Part shown: positions 25,798 to 34,291 of the stretch, one piece after another
How the letters are laid out: each line of letters starts with the position of its first letter
Position numbering within the stretch: the first letter of the stretch is position 1
Assembly: GCF_001613345.1 (NCBI RefSeq)
Contig: NZ_BDCE01000073.1
Location: forward strand, 103,918-167,917
Length of the DNA stretch: 64,000 nucleotides
Direction: 5' to 3'
Origin: Nocardia uniformis NBRC 13702
GTDB lineage: Bacteria; Actinomycetota; Actinomycetes; Mycobacteriales; Mycobacteriaceae
The notes under the pieces: generated by a model
What the model saw: only the letters and a program-made list of their open reading frames with translations
Databases searched by the model: none
Told to the model about the DNA's origin: nothing
Made by a program: the position numbers and the translations under genes

Positions 25798-26679
25798 TCA
25801 AGCTCGGGCCGCGCGGAAGGCGTGTGCGCCGACCTGATCGGTGTCCATGATGTGCGTGAGGAACAACCGGGCCGTCGGGGTGGGGGTGCGGGTGGTGACG
25901 GCGTGCCAAGGTCTGTCGAGGGGTGTGCCTTCCACATCCAAGACCTCCAATTGCGCATGGGCGAGGTCGTTTTCGATGGCATCACTGTGAATGAGCGTGA
26001 CACCCAAGCCTTCTCGGGCTGCAGCCCGGACCGCACCATGCGTGCCGAGGGTGAGGGTTCTGGGACGGATCTGGAGGCGGTCCAGCAGGGCGAGGGTGGT
26101 ATCCCGGGTCCCGGAGCCTTGGCCGCGTAGCAGCCAGGTGGCGGTGAGAGGATCGGGCCATTGGCCGGGCGCGCTGACCACGACCAGGCGGCTGGGGCGG
26201 CGGGCCCGGATCACCAGGCCGTTGTCGCGTGGCGGGCGACCCGCGATGACGAGATCGGTTTCGTGATGGGTCAATTCGATGAACAGCAGGTCGCGCGGCT
26301 GGATCGAGAGGCCGATATCTATGTCCGGGTATCGATTTCGAAACGACGCGAGCAGCCGCAGCAGGACGTATTCGCCCGCCGTGGATACCACGCCGATCCG
26401 CAGGCGACCGGTTTCGGCCTCCCGCACAGCGGCGTGTGCCTCCTTCATCAGCCCCAGAATGCTGCGGCAGTAACCGGCGTACACCCGCCCCGCGTCGGTC
26501 AGCGCGATGCCGCGCCCGTGCTTGGCGATCAGCTTTGCCCCGAGCTGTTTTTCGATGTGCGCGACGGCGGCGGAGGCGGCCGCTTCGGTGATGTGCAGCT
26601 GTGCGGCGGCGCGTCGAATACTGCTGTGCCGGGCAACGACCAGAAAGGTTTCCATTCGAACCGCACTGACCGTACCCAT
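25798..26679 (-). CDS. cbbR: LysR family regulator, probable CbbR
   Basis: A 293-residue LysR-type regulator. The N-terminal winged helix is METFLVVARHSSIRRAAAQL HITEAAASAAVAHIEKQLG. The substrate-binding domain is RLRIGVVSTAGEYVLLRLLA followed by YPDIDIGLSIQ. It is divergent from cbbL across 124 bases that contain inverted repeats. That arrangement is the classical one for CbbR, which senses metabolites such as RuBP, PEP or NADPH and activates the cbb operon. The identification rests on position plus family, not on a CbbR-specific motif. Confidence 0.88.
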   Translation of the reverse strand: MGTVSAVRMETFLVVARHSSIRRAAAQLHITEAAASAAVAHIEKQLGAKLIAKHGRGIALTDAGRVYAGYCRSILGLMKEAHAAVREAETGRLRIGVVSTAGEYVLLRLLASFRNRYPDIDIGLSIQPRDLLFIELTHHETDLVIAGRPPRDNGLVIRARRPSRLVVVSAPGQWPDPLTATWLLRGQGSGTRDTTLALLDRLQIRPRTLTLGTHGAVRAAAREGLGVTLIHSDAIENDLAHAQLEVLDVEGTPLDRPWHAVTTRTPTPTARLFLTHIMDTDQVGAHAFRAARA

Positions 26680-26703
26680 CTACAGACGGTAGCAAACTCT
26701 ACT

Positions 26704-26740
26704 AATCGATTGTGCGAGACGAGAAACAATCGAATTGTTT
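26704..26740. promoter_or_regulatory. Inverted repeats in the cbbR-cbbL intergenic region
   Basis: AATCGATT is a perfect palindrome at 26704-26711. AAACAAT-CGA-ATTGTTT is an inverted repeat at 26724-26740 with 7-base arms. Both contain the T-N11-A type symmetry expected for LysR binding and are AT-rich in an otherwise GC-rich region. Candidate CbbR sites upstream of cbbL at 26804. Confidence 0.6.
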
Positions 26741-26803
26741 GTCGATAACGCCCCCGTCATCCTGGAATTCGCAAGGCGACCACCGGCGCGAGCAGGAGGA
26801 ACA

Positions 26804-28267
26804 ATGGCTGCTACATCTGAAAGCGACCGTGGCACACCGGAACGTGACCGCTGGGATCCGGGCGTGCAGTCCTACGCGTCGATGGGATATTACGCCCCCG
26901 ACTATGAACCCAAGGATACCGATGTACTCGCGGTGTTCCGGGTGACACCGCAGCCGGGTGTGGATCCGATCGAGGCCTCCGCGGCGGTCGCGGGCGAATC
27001 CTCCACGGCCACATGGACGGTGGTGTGGACCGATCGGTTGACCGCACACGACCGGTACCAGGCCAAGTGCTACCGGGTTGATGAGGTGCCGGGCCGACCG
27101 GGCGAGTACTTCGCCTATGTCGCCTACGATTTGGACCTCTTCGAAGAGGGTTCTATCACCAATCTCACCTCCTCGGTGATCGGCAATGTTTTCGGTTTCA
27201 AACCGTTGCAGGCATTGCGACTGGAGGACATGCGTATTCCGGTGGCATATGTCAAGACCTTTCAGGGTCCGCCGCATGGAATCGTTATGGAACGGGAGTA
27301 TCTGAATAAATACGGTCGCCCGCTCCTGGGTGCCACGGTGAAACCGAAACTCGGCCTTTCGGCCCGCAACTACGGCCGCGTGGTGTACGAAGCGTGCAAG
27401 GGCGGACTCGATTTCACCAAGGATGACGAGAACATCAACTCGCAGCCGTTCATGCGCTGGCGTGATCGCTACCTGTTCGCCATGGAGGGCGTCAACCGCG
27501 CCACCGCCGACACCGGCGAGCTCAAGGGCCACTACCTCAATGTCACCGCGGGCGATATGGAGGATATGTACGAGCGCGCCGAATTCGCCAAATCCCTCGG
27601 CAGCCTCATCATCATGATGGATTTGACCGTGGGTTACACGGCCATGCAGTCCATGTCGAAGTGGGCGCGACGCAATGGGATGCTGCTGCATCTGCACCGG
27701 GCAGGACACTCCACCTACACACGGCAGAAGACACACGGCGTCAGCTTCCGGGTCCTGGCCAAATGGTGCCGGTTGATCGGCGTGGACCATCTGCACGCGG
27801 GCACCGTCATCGGGAAGCTGGAAGGCGACCCGCATACGGTCAAGGGGTTCTATGACACCCTGCGGGACAACCATATTCCCGCCAATCCCCGCAATGGGAT
27901 CTTCTTCGACCAGGACTGGGCGAGCCTCGGTGGAGTGATGCCGGTGGCCTCCGGCGGCATTCACGCCGGGCAGATGCACCAGCTGCTGGACCTGTTCGGC
28001 GACGACGTGATCCTGCAATTCGGCGGCGGCACCATCGGACACCCGCTCGGCATCTCGGCCGGGGCCGAAGCCAATCGCGTCGCGCTGGAGGCGGTCGTCA
28101 AGGCCCGCAATGAGGGTCGCGATCTGCTGAAGGAAGGCCCGGAGGTGCTGCGCAAGGCGGCCGAGGGCTGCCGTCCGCTCGAAGTAGCCCTGCAGACCTG
28201 GGGTGATGTCACCTTCGAGTACACCTCCACCGATGCCCCCGACGCCGTACCCACGGCAAGCCGCTGA
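26804..28267 (+). CDS. cbbL: RuBisCO large subunit, form I red type
   Basis: A 487-residue ribulose-1,5-bisphosphate carboxylase/oxygenase large chain that fixes CO2 onto RuBP in the cytoplasm. Catalytic residues are intact: Lys180 (TVKPKLGLS), the carbamylated Lys206 with metal ligands Asp208 and Glu209 (GLDFTKDDEN), His298 (LLHLHRAGH), His331 and loop-6 Lys338 (HAGTVIGKLEGD). The sequence GHSTYTRQKTHGVSFRV and the Gly-rich C-terminus are of the red-type IC/ID group, distinct from green-type enzymes and from RuBisCO-like form IV. The ATG at 26804 follows AGGAGG. It heads cbbL-cbbS-cbbX-fbp-cbbP and is probably CbbR-controlled. Confidence 0.97.
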   Translation: MAATSESDRGTPERDRWDPGVQSYASMGYYAPDYEPKDTDVLAVFRVTPQPGVDPIEASAAVAGESSTATWTVVWTDRLTAHDRYQAKCYRVDEVPGRPGEYFAYVAYDLDLFEEGSITNLTSSVIGNVFGFKPLQALRLEDMRIPVAYVKTFQGPPHGIVMEREYLNKYGRPLLGATVKPKLGLSARNYGRVVYEACKGGLDFTKDDENINSQPFMRWRDRYLFAMEGVNRATADTGELKGHYLNVTAGDMEDMYERAEFAKSLGSLIIMMDLTVGYTAMQSMSKWARRNGMLLHLHRAGHSTYTRQKTHGVSFRVLAKWCRLIGVDHLHAGTVIGKLEGDPHTVKGFYDTLRDNHIPANPRNGIFFDQDWASLGGVMPVASGGIHAGQMHQLLDLFGDDVILQFGGGTIGHPLGISAGAEANRVALEAVVKARNEGRDLLKEGPEVLRKAAEGCRPLEVALQTWGDVTFEYTSTDAPDAVPTASR

Positions 28268-28282
28268 AAGCGAGGAGCCGCA

Positions 28283-28705
28283 ATGTATTTGCGTCACGGC
28301 ACCTTCTGTTACCTGCCCGACCTCACCGATGCCGAAATCGCCGCCCAGGTGCGCTACGCACTGCTCAACAACTGGCCGGTCTCCATCGAGTACAGCGACG
28401 ACCCACACCCCCGCAATACCTACTGGGAGATGTGGGGGTTGCCGCTGTTCGATCTCGACGAGCCCGACGGCGTGCTCGCGGAGATCAACGCGTGCCGGGC
28501 CACGTTCCCGCGCCACTACATTCGCGTCAACGCCTACGACGCCAGCTACGGGCGTCAAACCACGGCATTGAGTTTCCTGGTGCAGCGGCCGGTGGCGGAA
28601 CCGGGATTCCGGCTCGACCGCACCGAGGGTGCCGACCGGCGGCAGAGCTACGGATTCCATCCGTACGCCGCCGAGTCCGCCCCCGGAAACCGCTATCGAG
28701 ACTGA
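28283..28705 (+). CDS. cbbS: RuBisCO small subunit
   Basis: A 140-residue small chain. It contains GTFCYLPDLTDAEIAAQVRY near the N-terminus, YWEMWGLPLFDL (about 46-57, the family core) and FPRHYIRVNAYDASYGRQTT. A C-terminal extension of about 30 residues (DRRQSYGFHPYAAESAPGNR) is typical of red-type CbbS, where it forms a beta-hairpin that stabilises the L8S8 complex. It starts 15 bases after cbbL with GAGGAG upstream. Confidence 0.95.
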   Translation: MYLRHGTFCYLPDLTDAEIAAQVRYALLNNWPVSIEYSDDPHPRNTYWEMWGLPLFDLDEPDGVLAEINACRATFPRHYIRVNAYDASYGRQTTALSFLVQRPVAEPGFRLDRTEGADRRQSYGFHPYAAESAPGNRYRD

Positions 28706-28731
28706 CCGTAATATCCTGCGGAAGGCCTATT

Positions 28732-29790
28732 TTGAGTACAGATCGCCACGCGGCGTCGAACCATCGGGAGCCTGCACCCGAACGTCCGACGACCGGGTTC
28801 CGAATGCACCGCCCCGGGGCCACGAGCCCCGCTCCGGTGCGCGGTTCGACCGCCGAGAGTTCCCGACCCGGGGACCCGGCGGCGGCCGACCATCTGCCCG
28901 ATGACGCGCTCCTGGACCTGTCCACCGATATCGCGGGCAAGGACGTCGAGGACACCCTCACCCGGCTCGACGCCGAACTCATCGGCCTGGCCAATGTGAA
29001 GCGCCGGGTGCGCGAGATCGCGGCACTGCTGCTCATCGACCGCGCGCGGGAACGTTTCGGTCTCTCCGCCACCCGGCCCACCATGCATATGAGCTTCACC
29101 GGCGGGCCGGGCACCGGTAAGACCACGGTCGCCCTGCGTATGGCCGAGATGCTGCACGCCCTCGGCTATATACGAAAAGCCAAGGTGCACACCGTCACCC
29201 GTGACGACCTGGTCGGCCAGTTCATCGGCCACACCGCCCCCAAGACCAAGGAGGCCCTGGCCAAGGCCGCCGGGGGAGTGCTCTTCGTCGACGAGGCCTA
29301 CTACCTGTTCCGCCCGGAGAACGAGCGTGACTACGGCCAAGAGGTCATTGAAATCCTCCTGCAGGAGATGGAGAACGAGCGCGGCAGCCTGGTCGTCATT
29401 TTCGCGGGCTATCCGGACCGGATGGAAACCTTCTTCTCCGCCAATCCGGGCCTGTCCTCGCGCGTCGCGCACCACGTCGAATTCCCGGACTACTCCCACG
29501 ACGAACTCCTGCGCATTGCCGAACTCATGGTGGCGCAGGAGAACTTCCGGTTCGACGAGACGGCCGCACAGGCGTTTTCGCGCTACCTGGAACTGCGGAT
29601 GGCGCGCCCCCGCTTCGCCAATGCCCGCAGCGTGCGCAATGCCATCGACCGGTGTCGCCTGCGCCAGGCCAACCGCCTGGTACAGCTGCACCGGCCGGTG
29701 AGCCGCGCCGATCTGATCACCCTCACCGATAGCGACGTCTACGGCAGCAGTGTGTTCGCGGACGCCCCGGCCGAAGGGGCGCACCAATGA
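28732..29790 (+). CDS. cbbX: CbbX, red-type RuBisCO activase (AAA+)
   Basis: A AAA+ ATPase that remodels inhibited red-type RuBisCO, pulling on the large-subunit C-terminus. Walker A is TGGPGTGKTT (123-132) and Walker B is VLFVDEA (183-189). The pore loop region YIRKAKVHTVTRDDLVGQFI G and the sensor segment GLSSRVAHHVEFPDYS are present. Start: TTG 28732 has GGAAGG seven bases upstream and gives 352 residues; ATG 28804 gives 328 but has no good ribosome site. Either way the protein has an extra N-terminal stretch of 20-45 residues compared with the usual about 310. It lies 26 bases after cbbS. Confidence 0.93.
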   Translation: MSTDRHAASNHREPAPERPTTGFRMHRPGATSPAPVRGSTAESSRPGDPAAADHLPDDALLDLSTDIAGKDVEDTLTRLDAELIGLANVKRRVREIAALLLIDRARERFGLSATRPTMHMSFTGGPGTGKTTVALRMAEMLHALGYIRKAKVHTVTRDDLVGQFIGHTAPKTKEALAKAAGGVLFVDEAYYLFRPENERDYGQEVIEILLQEMENERGSLVVIFAGYPDRMETFFSANPGLSSRVAHHVEFPDYSHDELLRIAELMVAQENFRFDETAAQAFSRYLELRMARPRFANARSVRNAIDRCRLRQANRLVQLHRPVSRADLITLTDSDVYGSSVFADAPAEGAHQ

Positions 29791-29806
29791 GAAATTGAGA
29801 GGGCCC

Positions 29807-30877
29807 ATGCCTGAAGGATTGAAAACCCTCACCCGCTACACGATCGAGCAGGAGCATCGGCATCCCGGATCGTCCGGGGAATTCTCGGCATTGGTGAATG
29901 TGCTGGCCACCGCCACCAAGATTATTGCCAACCAGGTCACACGAGGTGCTGTCGTGGGTTCGCTCGGTGCCGCCGACGCCGACAATCTGCCGGTCACGGT
30001 GCATCGCAGGATGGATGCCATCGCTCATGACGTCATGGTGGCCGAAACGCAGTGGACCGGGCCGCTTTCGGCGCTGGTATCGGAACAGATCAGCGGATTG
30101 CACACGGTGCCCACCGAAGTGCGGCGGGGGAAGTACCTGCTCGCCTTCGATGCCCTGGACGGCTCCAGCAATATCGACGTGAATCTGCCCGTCGGAACGA
30201 TTTTCAGCGTGCTGCGTGCGCCCGAGGACGGCCGCGAACCGTCCACCGACGATTTCCTCCAGCACGGTATGCGGCAGGTGTGTGCGGGATTCACCCTCTA
30301 CGGACCGGCCACCATGCTGGTGATCACCACGGGCAATGGGGTGGACGGCTTCACCCTCGACCGTGAGATCGGGGCCTTCGTGCTCACCCATCCGCGCATG
30401 CGGATCCCGGACGACACTGCGGGTTTCGCCATCAACGCCTCCAATGAGCGGTTCTGGGAACGGCCGGTGCGCCGCTATGTCCACGAATGCCTGGAGGGCG
30501 TGGACGGGCCGCGCGGGCGCGACTTCAATATGCGCTGGGTGGCGTCCCTGGTCGCCGACACCTTCCACATCCTCACCCGCGGTGGGGTCTACCTGTATCC
30601 GCGCGATACCCGCAAGCGCCCGCCACGCGTTTCGCTGCTCTACGGCGCGAATCCGATCGCCTTCATCGTCGAACAGGCGGGCGGCCGCGCGACCACCGGC
30701 GACGAGCGCGTCCTCGATGTCCGGCCGGAGGCGCTGCATCAGCGCATTCCCTTCATCTTCGGCTCCCGCAAGGAGGTCGAACGTATCGAGGGCTACCACC
30801 GGGAACCCGACGCCGGTCCGGTATTCGACGCCTCACTGTTCGGTTCACGCTCGCTGTTCCGGTCGGCGGGGCGCTGA
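29807..30877 (+). CDS. fbp: Fructose-1,6-bisphosphatase class I
   Basis: A 356-residue class I FBPase. The metal-binding signature is LLAFDALDGSSNIDVNLPVG (about 108-127), preceded by VSEQ in place of the usual ASEE-type loop. NMRWVASLVADTFHILTRGG and YPRDTRKRPPRVSLLYGANP form the substrate site, and FIVEQAGGRATTG is the C-terminal core. In this operon it regenerates fructose-6-phosphate for the Calvin cycle (CbbF role). The class I type is unlike the GlpX class II enzyme used for gluconeogenesis in mycobacteria, so it is a pathway-specific enzyme. It starts 17 bases after cbbX. Confidence 0.94.
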   Translation: MPEGLKTLTRYTIEQEHRHPGSSGEFSALVNVLATATKIIANQVTRGAVVGSLGAADADNLPVTVHRRMDAIAHDVMVAETQWTGPLSALVSEQISGLHTVPTEVRRGKYLLAFDALDGSSNIDVNLPVGTIFSVLRAPEDGREPSTDDFLQHGMRQVCAGFTLYGPATMLVITTGNGVDGFTLDREIGAFVLTHPRMRIPDDTAGFAINASNERFWERPVRRYVHECLEGVDGPRGRDFNMRWVASLVADTFHILTRGGVYLYPRDTRKRPPRVSLLYGANPIAFIVEQAGGRATTGDERVLDVRPEALHQRIPFIFGSRKEVERIEGYHREPDAGPVFDASLFGSRSLFRSAGR

Positions 30878-30915
30878 GTGCGTGAATTCCATTGTCCGGC
30901 AATCGAGGAGGTTCC

Positions 30916-31794
30916 ATGTCGGTCAAACATCCCGTGGTCGCGATCACCGGATCGTCAGGTGCGGGGACGACCAGTGTCACGCGGACGTTCCAGGAGATAT
31001 TCCGGCGGGAGGGCATCAATGCGGTCATTGTGGAGGGCGATTCGTTCCATCGCTTCGACCGCAATGAAATGAAACTGGCCATGGCCGAAGCCGAACAGCT
31101 GCGGAACCTCCAGTTCTCCCACTTCGGGCCGGAGGCGAATATGCTCACGGAGCTCGAGAGCCTGTTCCGCGACTACGGCGAGACCGGTGTCGGCATGGTG
31201 CGCAAGTACTTACACGATGAGTACGAGGCCAAACCGTTCGGACAGCCACCGGGAACGTTCACGCCGTGGGAGGAGCTGCCGCCGGGCAGTGATCTGCTGT
31301 TCTACGAGGGGCTGCACGGTGCGGCGGAGACCAGCACCGTCGATGTGGCGCAGTACACCGATCTGCTGGTGGGGGTGGTGCCGATCGTGAATCTCGAGTG
31401 GATTCAGAAGGTGCACCGCGACCGGACCGAACGCGGATACTCCGACGAGGCGATCATCGACACCATCCTGCGGCGCATGCCGGACTACGTGAAGTACATC
31501 TGTCCGCAGTTCTCCCGGACCTACGTGAACTTCCAACGCGTCCCGACCGTGGATACCTCGAATCCGTTCACCGCCAGGACGATCCCCACCGCCGATGAGA
31601 GCTTCGTGGTCATTCGGTTCGCCGATCCGAAGGTGATCGACTTCCCGTATCTGCTGTCCATGCTGCATGATTCGTTCATGTCGCGGCCCAACTGCATTGT
31701 GGTGCCGGGCGGGAAAATGGATCTGGCCATGCAGTTGATCTTCACCCCGCTGATCCTGCGGTTGATGGATAAGCGGCCCAAGCGCCTTCGATGA
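30916..31794 (+). CDS. cbbP: Phosphoribulokinase
   Basis: A 292-residue proteobacterial-type phosphoribulokinase that makes RuBP from ribulose-5-phosphate and ATP. The P-loop is ITGSSGAGTTS (residues 10-20). The catalytic region EGDSFHRFDRNEM (39-51) and FYEGLHGA follow. HFGPEANMLTELESLF is typical of the octameric bacterial form. The ATG at 30916 is seven bases after GAGGAGG. It is the last gene of the cbb operon and is followed immediately by a terminator hairpin. With RuBisCO it supplies the two reactions unique to the Calvin cycle. Confidence 0.96.
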   Translation: MSVKHPVVAITGSSGAGTTSVTRTFQEIFRREGINAVIVEGDSFHRFDRNEMKLAMAEAEQLRNLQFSHFGPEANMLTELESLFRDYGETGVGMVRKYLHDEYEAKPFGQPPGTFTPWEELPPGSDLLFYEGLHGAAETSTVDVAQYTDLLVGVVPIVNLEWIQKVHRDRTERGYSDEAIIDTILRRMPDYVKYICPQFSRTYVNFQRVPTVDTSNPFTARTIPTADESFVVIRFADPKVIDFPYLLSMLHDSFMSRPNCIVVPGGKMDLAMQLIFTPLILRLMDKRPKRLR

Positions 31795-31798
31795 TCGG

Positions 31799-31821
31799 GC
31801 CGCCGCCGGTTCGGCGGCGGC
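31799..31821. terminator. Terminator after cbbP
   Basis: GCCGCCGCCG-GTT-CGGCGGCGGC: a perfect 10-bp stem with a three-base loop, 5 bases past the cbbP stop and 18 bases from the convergent amine oxidase gene. Likely works in both directions. Confidence 0.75.
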
Positions 31822-31839
31822 ACCCGTGGCGAGATTGCG

Positions 31840-33465
31840 TCAAGCCTGGCGTGCGGTCACTCCGAGATCGGTACACGCGCGGGCAGCACTCTCCAACGCG
31901 CCCTCGATCCAGGCGCGGCCTCGGGTGGAGGTGCCGTCACCGGCGAAAGCGATGCGCCCGTCCATTTCGGTGGTGCGCGTATCGGGTCCGATCTCGACCG
32001 CCTGGCCCGGCATGTACACCGCCGCCTCACCAGCCGCCCAGCGGTCCTGCGCCCACGAATGCGATGCGAAACCACCGGTCCATGCCTGACGCACCTGATC
32101 GCCGTAGCGCTCGGTCAGGTGGTCGAGACATTCGGCGGCGCGATGTTCGGGGGGCAGCGCGTCCCAGGCGCGAGCATCGTCGGACCAGGTGTAGGAGGCG
32201 ATCACCACGCCACCGTCGCCGACCGGATGCGACGGGTAGACCGAGACACGTGGTGCGGCGTCGGTGACATCCACGCCGCCGTGCCCGTCCCACCAACGCG
32301 TCCCGAATTCCAGGAAGGTCTTCGTCGCGGCATCATGATGCAGCTCCGCGATCGCGCGCTGTTTGCCATAGGACAGTGACGGGGTGAAGGTCATATGCCG
32401 CAGCAGCGAGAAGGGAACGGTCACCACCACACGGTCGGCTTCCAGCTGGGCGGCATCCGGGCCGTAGGTGAGGCGAACGCGTCCGTCGCGGCCGTCGATT
32501 CGGGTGACCTCAGCATTGGTCTGCAGCTCCGCGCCCGCCGCCAGGGCGTTGAAGCCCAACTCCGAGGTCAATCGGTCGGTGCCGTCGATGATTTCGACCA
32601 ACTCGGTACCCGGGCCCAGGTAGGCCGCGGTCATCATATTGTGAGTGAGGCTCAGACCCATGCGGGCGGTGAGCCCCTCGGTCGAACCGAGATAGTCGAT
32701 GTGCTGATCGGTCAGCCTGCGGTCGAGCAGCCAATCTCGCAGGGACAGTTCGTCATGGCGCGCCAGAAATTCGGCCCATTCGTCGACGCCGGAATCGGAA
32801 GTGATATCGGCGGAGTGCAGGGCGCGGTCGAGCAGTGCGCGGCCGTGGACCGGATCGAGCCCGAAGACATCCGCGATCTGAGCGGGATCGTTGTCGTATT
32901 CCGAACGGGTCAACCGCTTTCCGCAGGCTTGAACGACACGGTTCGGGTGGCTGAGCAGGAACGGACGGGTGGGTACCCGCAGCCGCCGCAGCACGCCGGT
33001 GGTCAGCGTATGGCTGGTGGGAATACGCATCGCTCCGGCTTCGGCATGACCGCCGGTGCGCGCGAACGGTTCGCGCAGTGTGCGGATTCGGCCACCGAAG
33101 CGGTCGGAGCCCTCCAGCACCCGGACCCGGTGCCCGGCCTGCGCCAGCATCCAGGCCGAAGCCAAGCCGGAGACACCGGCACCGACCACCGCGATATCGA
33201 GCGGAGTGGTGGCGGGTTGCGGACCGTTGCCTACGAGCAGGCTGGCATAGTGCGCGCGGACATCGGCACCCGTCGCGTCCACGCCGACAATATCCTGGGC
33301 GACCAAGCGGGCACGATTACGCCTTTCCTGCGGAATCCTGGTGTGCGCGAACAGCATTGTATTCCGATCGGCTTCGATGGCCGCCACCGTCACACCGCCG
33401 ACGGCAGCACCGAGGGTGCCGACCGCCGCCATACGAAAGAGTTCCCGCCGCCGAACAGTCACCAT
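31840..33465 (-). CDS. Tat-exported flavin amine oxidase / L-amino acid oxidase-like
   Basis: A 541-residue flavin monoamine oxidase-family protein. The N-terminus VTVRRRELFRMAAVGTLGAA has the twin-arginine and hydrophobic stretch of a Tat signal, although the motif is loose. The FAD Rossmann site is LDIAVVGAGVSGLASAWMLA with EGSDRFGGR downstream (about 90-130). C-terminal GRIAFAGDGTSTRGRAWIEG A is the second FAD-contact motif. It resembles L-amino acid or L-glutamate oxidases, which produce hydrogen peroxide, ammonia and keto acids outside the membrane; the substrate is unproven. The start is ATG 33465, after GGAGG. It is a single gene, convergent with the cbb operon. Confidence 0.87.
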   Translation of the reverse strand: MVTVRRRELFRMAAVGTLGAAVGGVTVAAIEADRNTMLFAHTRIPQERRNRARLVAQDIVGVDATGADVRAHYASLLVGNGPQPATTPLDIAVVGAGVSGLASAWMLAQAGHRVRVLEGSDRFGGRIRTLREPFARTGGHAEAGAMRIPTSHTLTTGVLRRLRVPTRPFLLSHPNRVVQACGKRLTRSEYDNDPAQIADVFGLDPVHGRALLDRALHSADITSDSGVDEWAEFLARHDELSLRDWLLDRRLTDQHIDYLGSTEGLTARMGLSLTHNMMTAAYLGPGTELVEIIDGTDRLTSELGFNALAAGAELQTNAEVTRIDGRDGRVRLTYGPDAAQLEADRVVVTVPFSLLRHMTFTPSLSYGKQRAIAELHHDAATKTFLEFGTRWWDGHGGVDVTDAAPRVSVYPSHPVGDGGVVIASYTWSDDARAWDALPPEHRAAECLDHLTERYGDQVRQAWTGGFASHSWAQDRWAAGEAAVYMPGQAVEIGPDTRTTEMDGRIAFAGDGTSTRGRAWIEGALESAARACTDLGVTARQA

Positions 33466-33550
33466 CACGCCTCCATGGGGGTTGGGCCTAACGGACTCCG
33501 GCGGCCGCCTCGGTAGAGGACGACCGCCGGGTTGAATCGGATTGCGATAT

Positions 33551-34138
33551 CTATAGCTCTCGGGGAACTGCCTTGGCGGCGCCCTTCGCCTGGAACGCCG
33601 ACACGATCTCCATAATGCCGATGGCGATGAGCCAGCAGCCGACCACCAGGGTCAGAGCGCTGATCGAGGCAAACGGTACCGCGATCAACCAGCCGCCCGC
33701 GATGGCGAGCAGGATGCCGAAGAAAATCGTCCAACCGCGGCCGGGCATACCCTCGGCCGAAATTCCCGCGACCAGGGTGGTGACACCGCGGAAGATCCAG
33801 CTGATGCCGATCCAGATGGCGAGCAACCAAATTGCCTCGAGTTCATCGCGGAAGCAGAAGAAGCCCAGGATGAACGACAGGATCGCACTGATGAATGCCA
33901 GCACCCGCATCCCGGCGGTGAGGTGCCCGGCGAAAGCGGCGAGCAGCTGGAAAACGCCCGACACGATCAGATAGATACCGAAGAGGACGCCCGCGACCAC
34001 CAGGGTCTTACCCGGCCAGGCCAGGATCAGAATGCCGAGTGCCACCGAGAGGACGCCGGTGACCAAAATCCACTGCCACGCGCTGCGAGCCAATGCGTGC
34101 ACGGGCCCCTCGAAAACTTCCTCTTTGCTGGTTGTCAT
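33551..34138 (-). CDS. HdeD family membrane protein
   Basis: A 195-residue protein with six transmembrane helices in three pairs, in the DUF308/HdeD pattern: WILVTGVLSVALGILILAWP, then LVVAGVLFGIYLIVSGVFQL, and again FFGILLAIAGGWLIAVPFAS. The conserved G-x-x-x-G and W-P elements are visible. HdeD is linked to acid stress in E. coli; in actinobacteria the role is unknown. The ATG at 34138 is chosen at MTTSKEEVFEGP, the usual cytoplasmic N-terminus. It is divergent from the thiolase gene. Confidence 0.88.
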   Translation of the reverse strand: MTTSKEEVFEGPVHALARSAWQWILVTGVLSVALGILILAWPGKTLVVAGVLFGIYLIVSGVFQLLAAFAGHLTAGMRVLAFISAILSFILGFFCFRDELEAIWLLAIWIGISWIFRGVTTLVAGISAEGMPGRGWTIFFGILLAIAGGWLIAVPFASISALTLVVGCWLIAIGIMEIVSAFQAKGAAKAVPREL

Positions 34139-34291
34139 TGCGACAGAATAAGCACAGGTCAATGCATTAGCGGGGAGATTGCCACGTGTTGCAGCCGACT
34201 TATACACGAGAGTGTCGCCCACCGTGCGGTACAGTGTCTGAAGTTAACCAGCATTCACATGGTTTCGGGTAGGCACGAGCTAGGAGCAGTC

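Noticed and set aside
26804..28267. CbbL as a form IV RuBisCO-like protein of methionine salvage (MtnW)
   Set aside because: A methionine-salvage operon lies 20 kb away, which suggested this. But all carboxylase residues are intact, and cbbS, cbbX and cbbP are adjacent, so it is a true RuBisCO.
26702..28660. A 652-codon open frame on the minus strand over cbbL/cbbS
   Set aside because: It is antisense to clearly conserved RuBisCO genes and results from high third-position GC; its translation has no recognisable motif.
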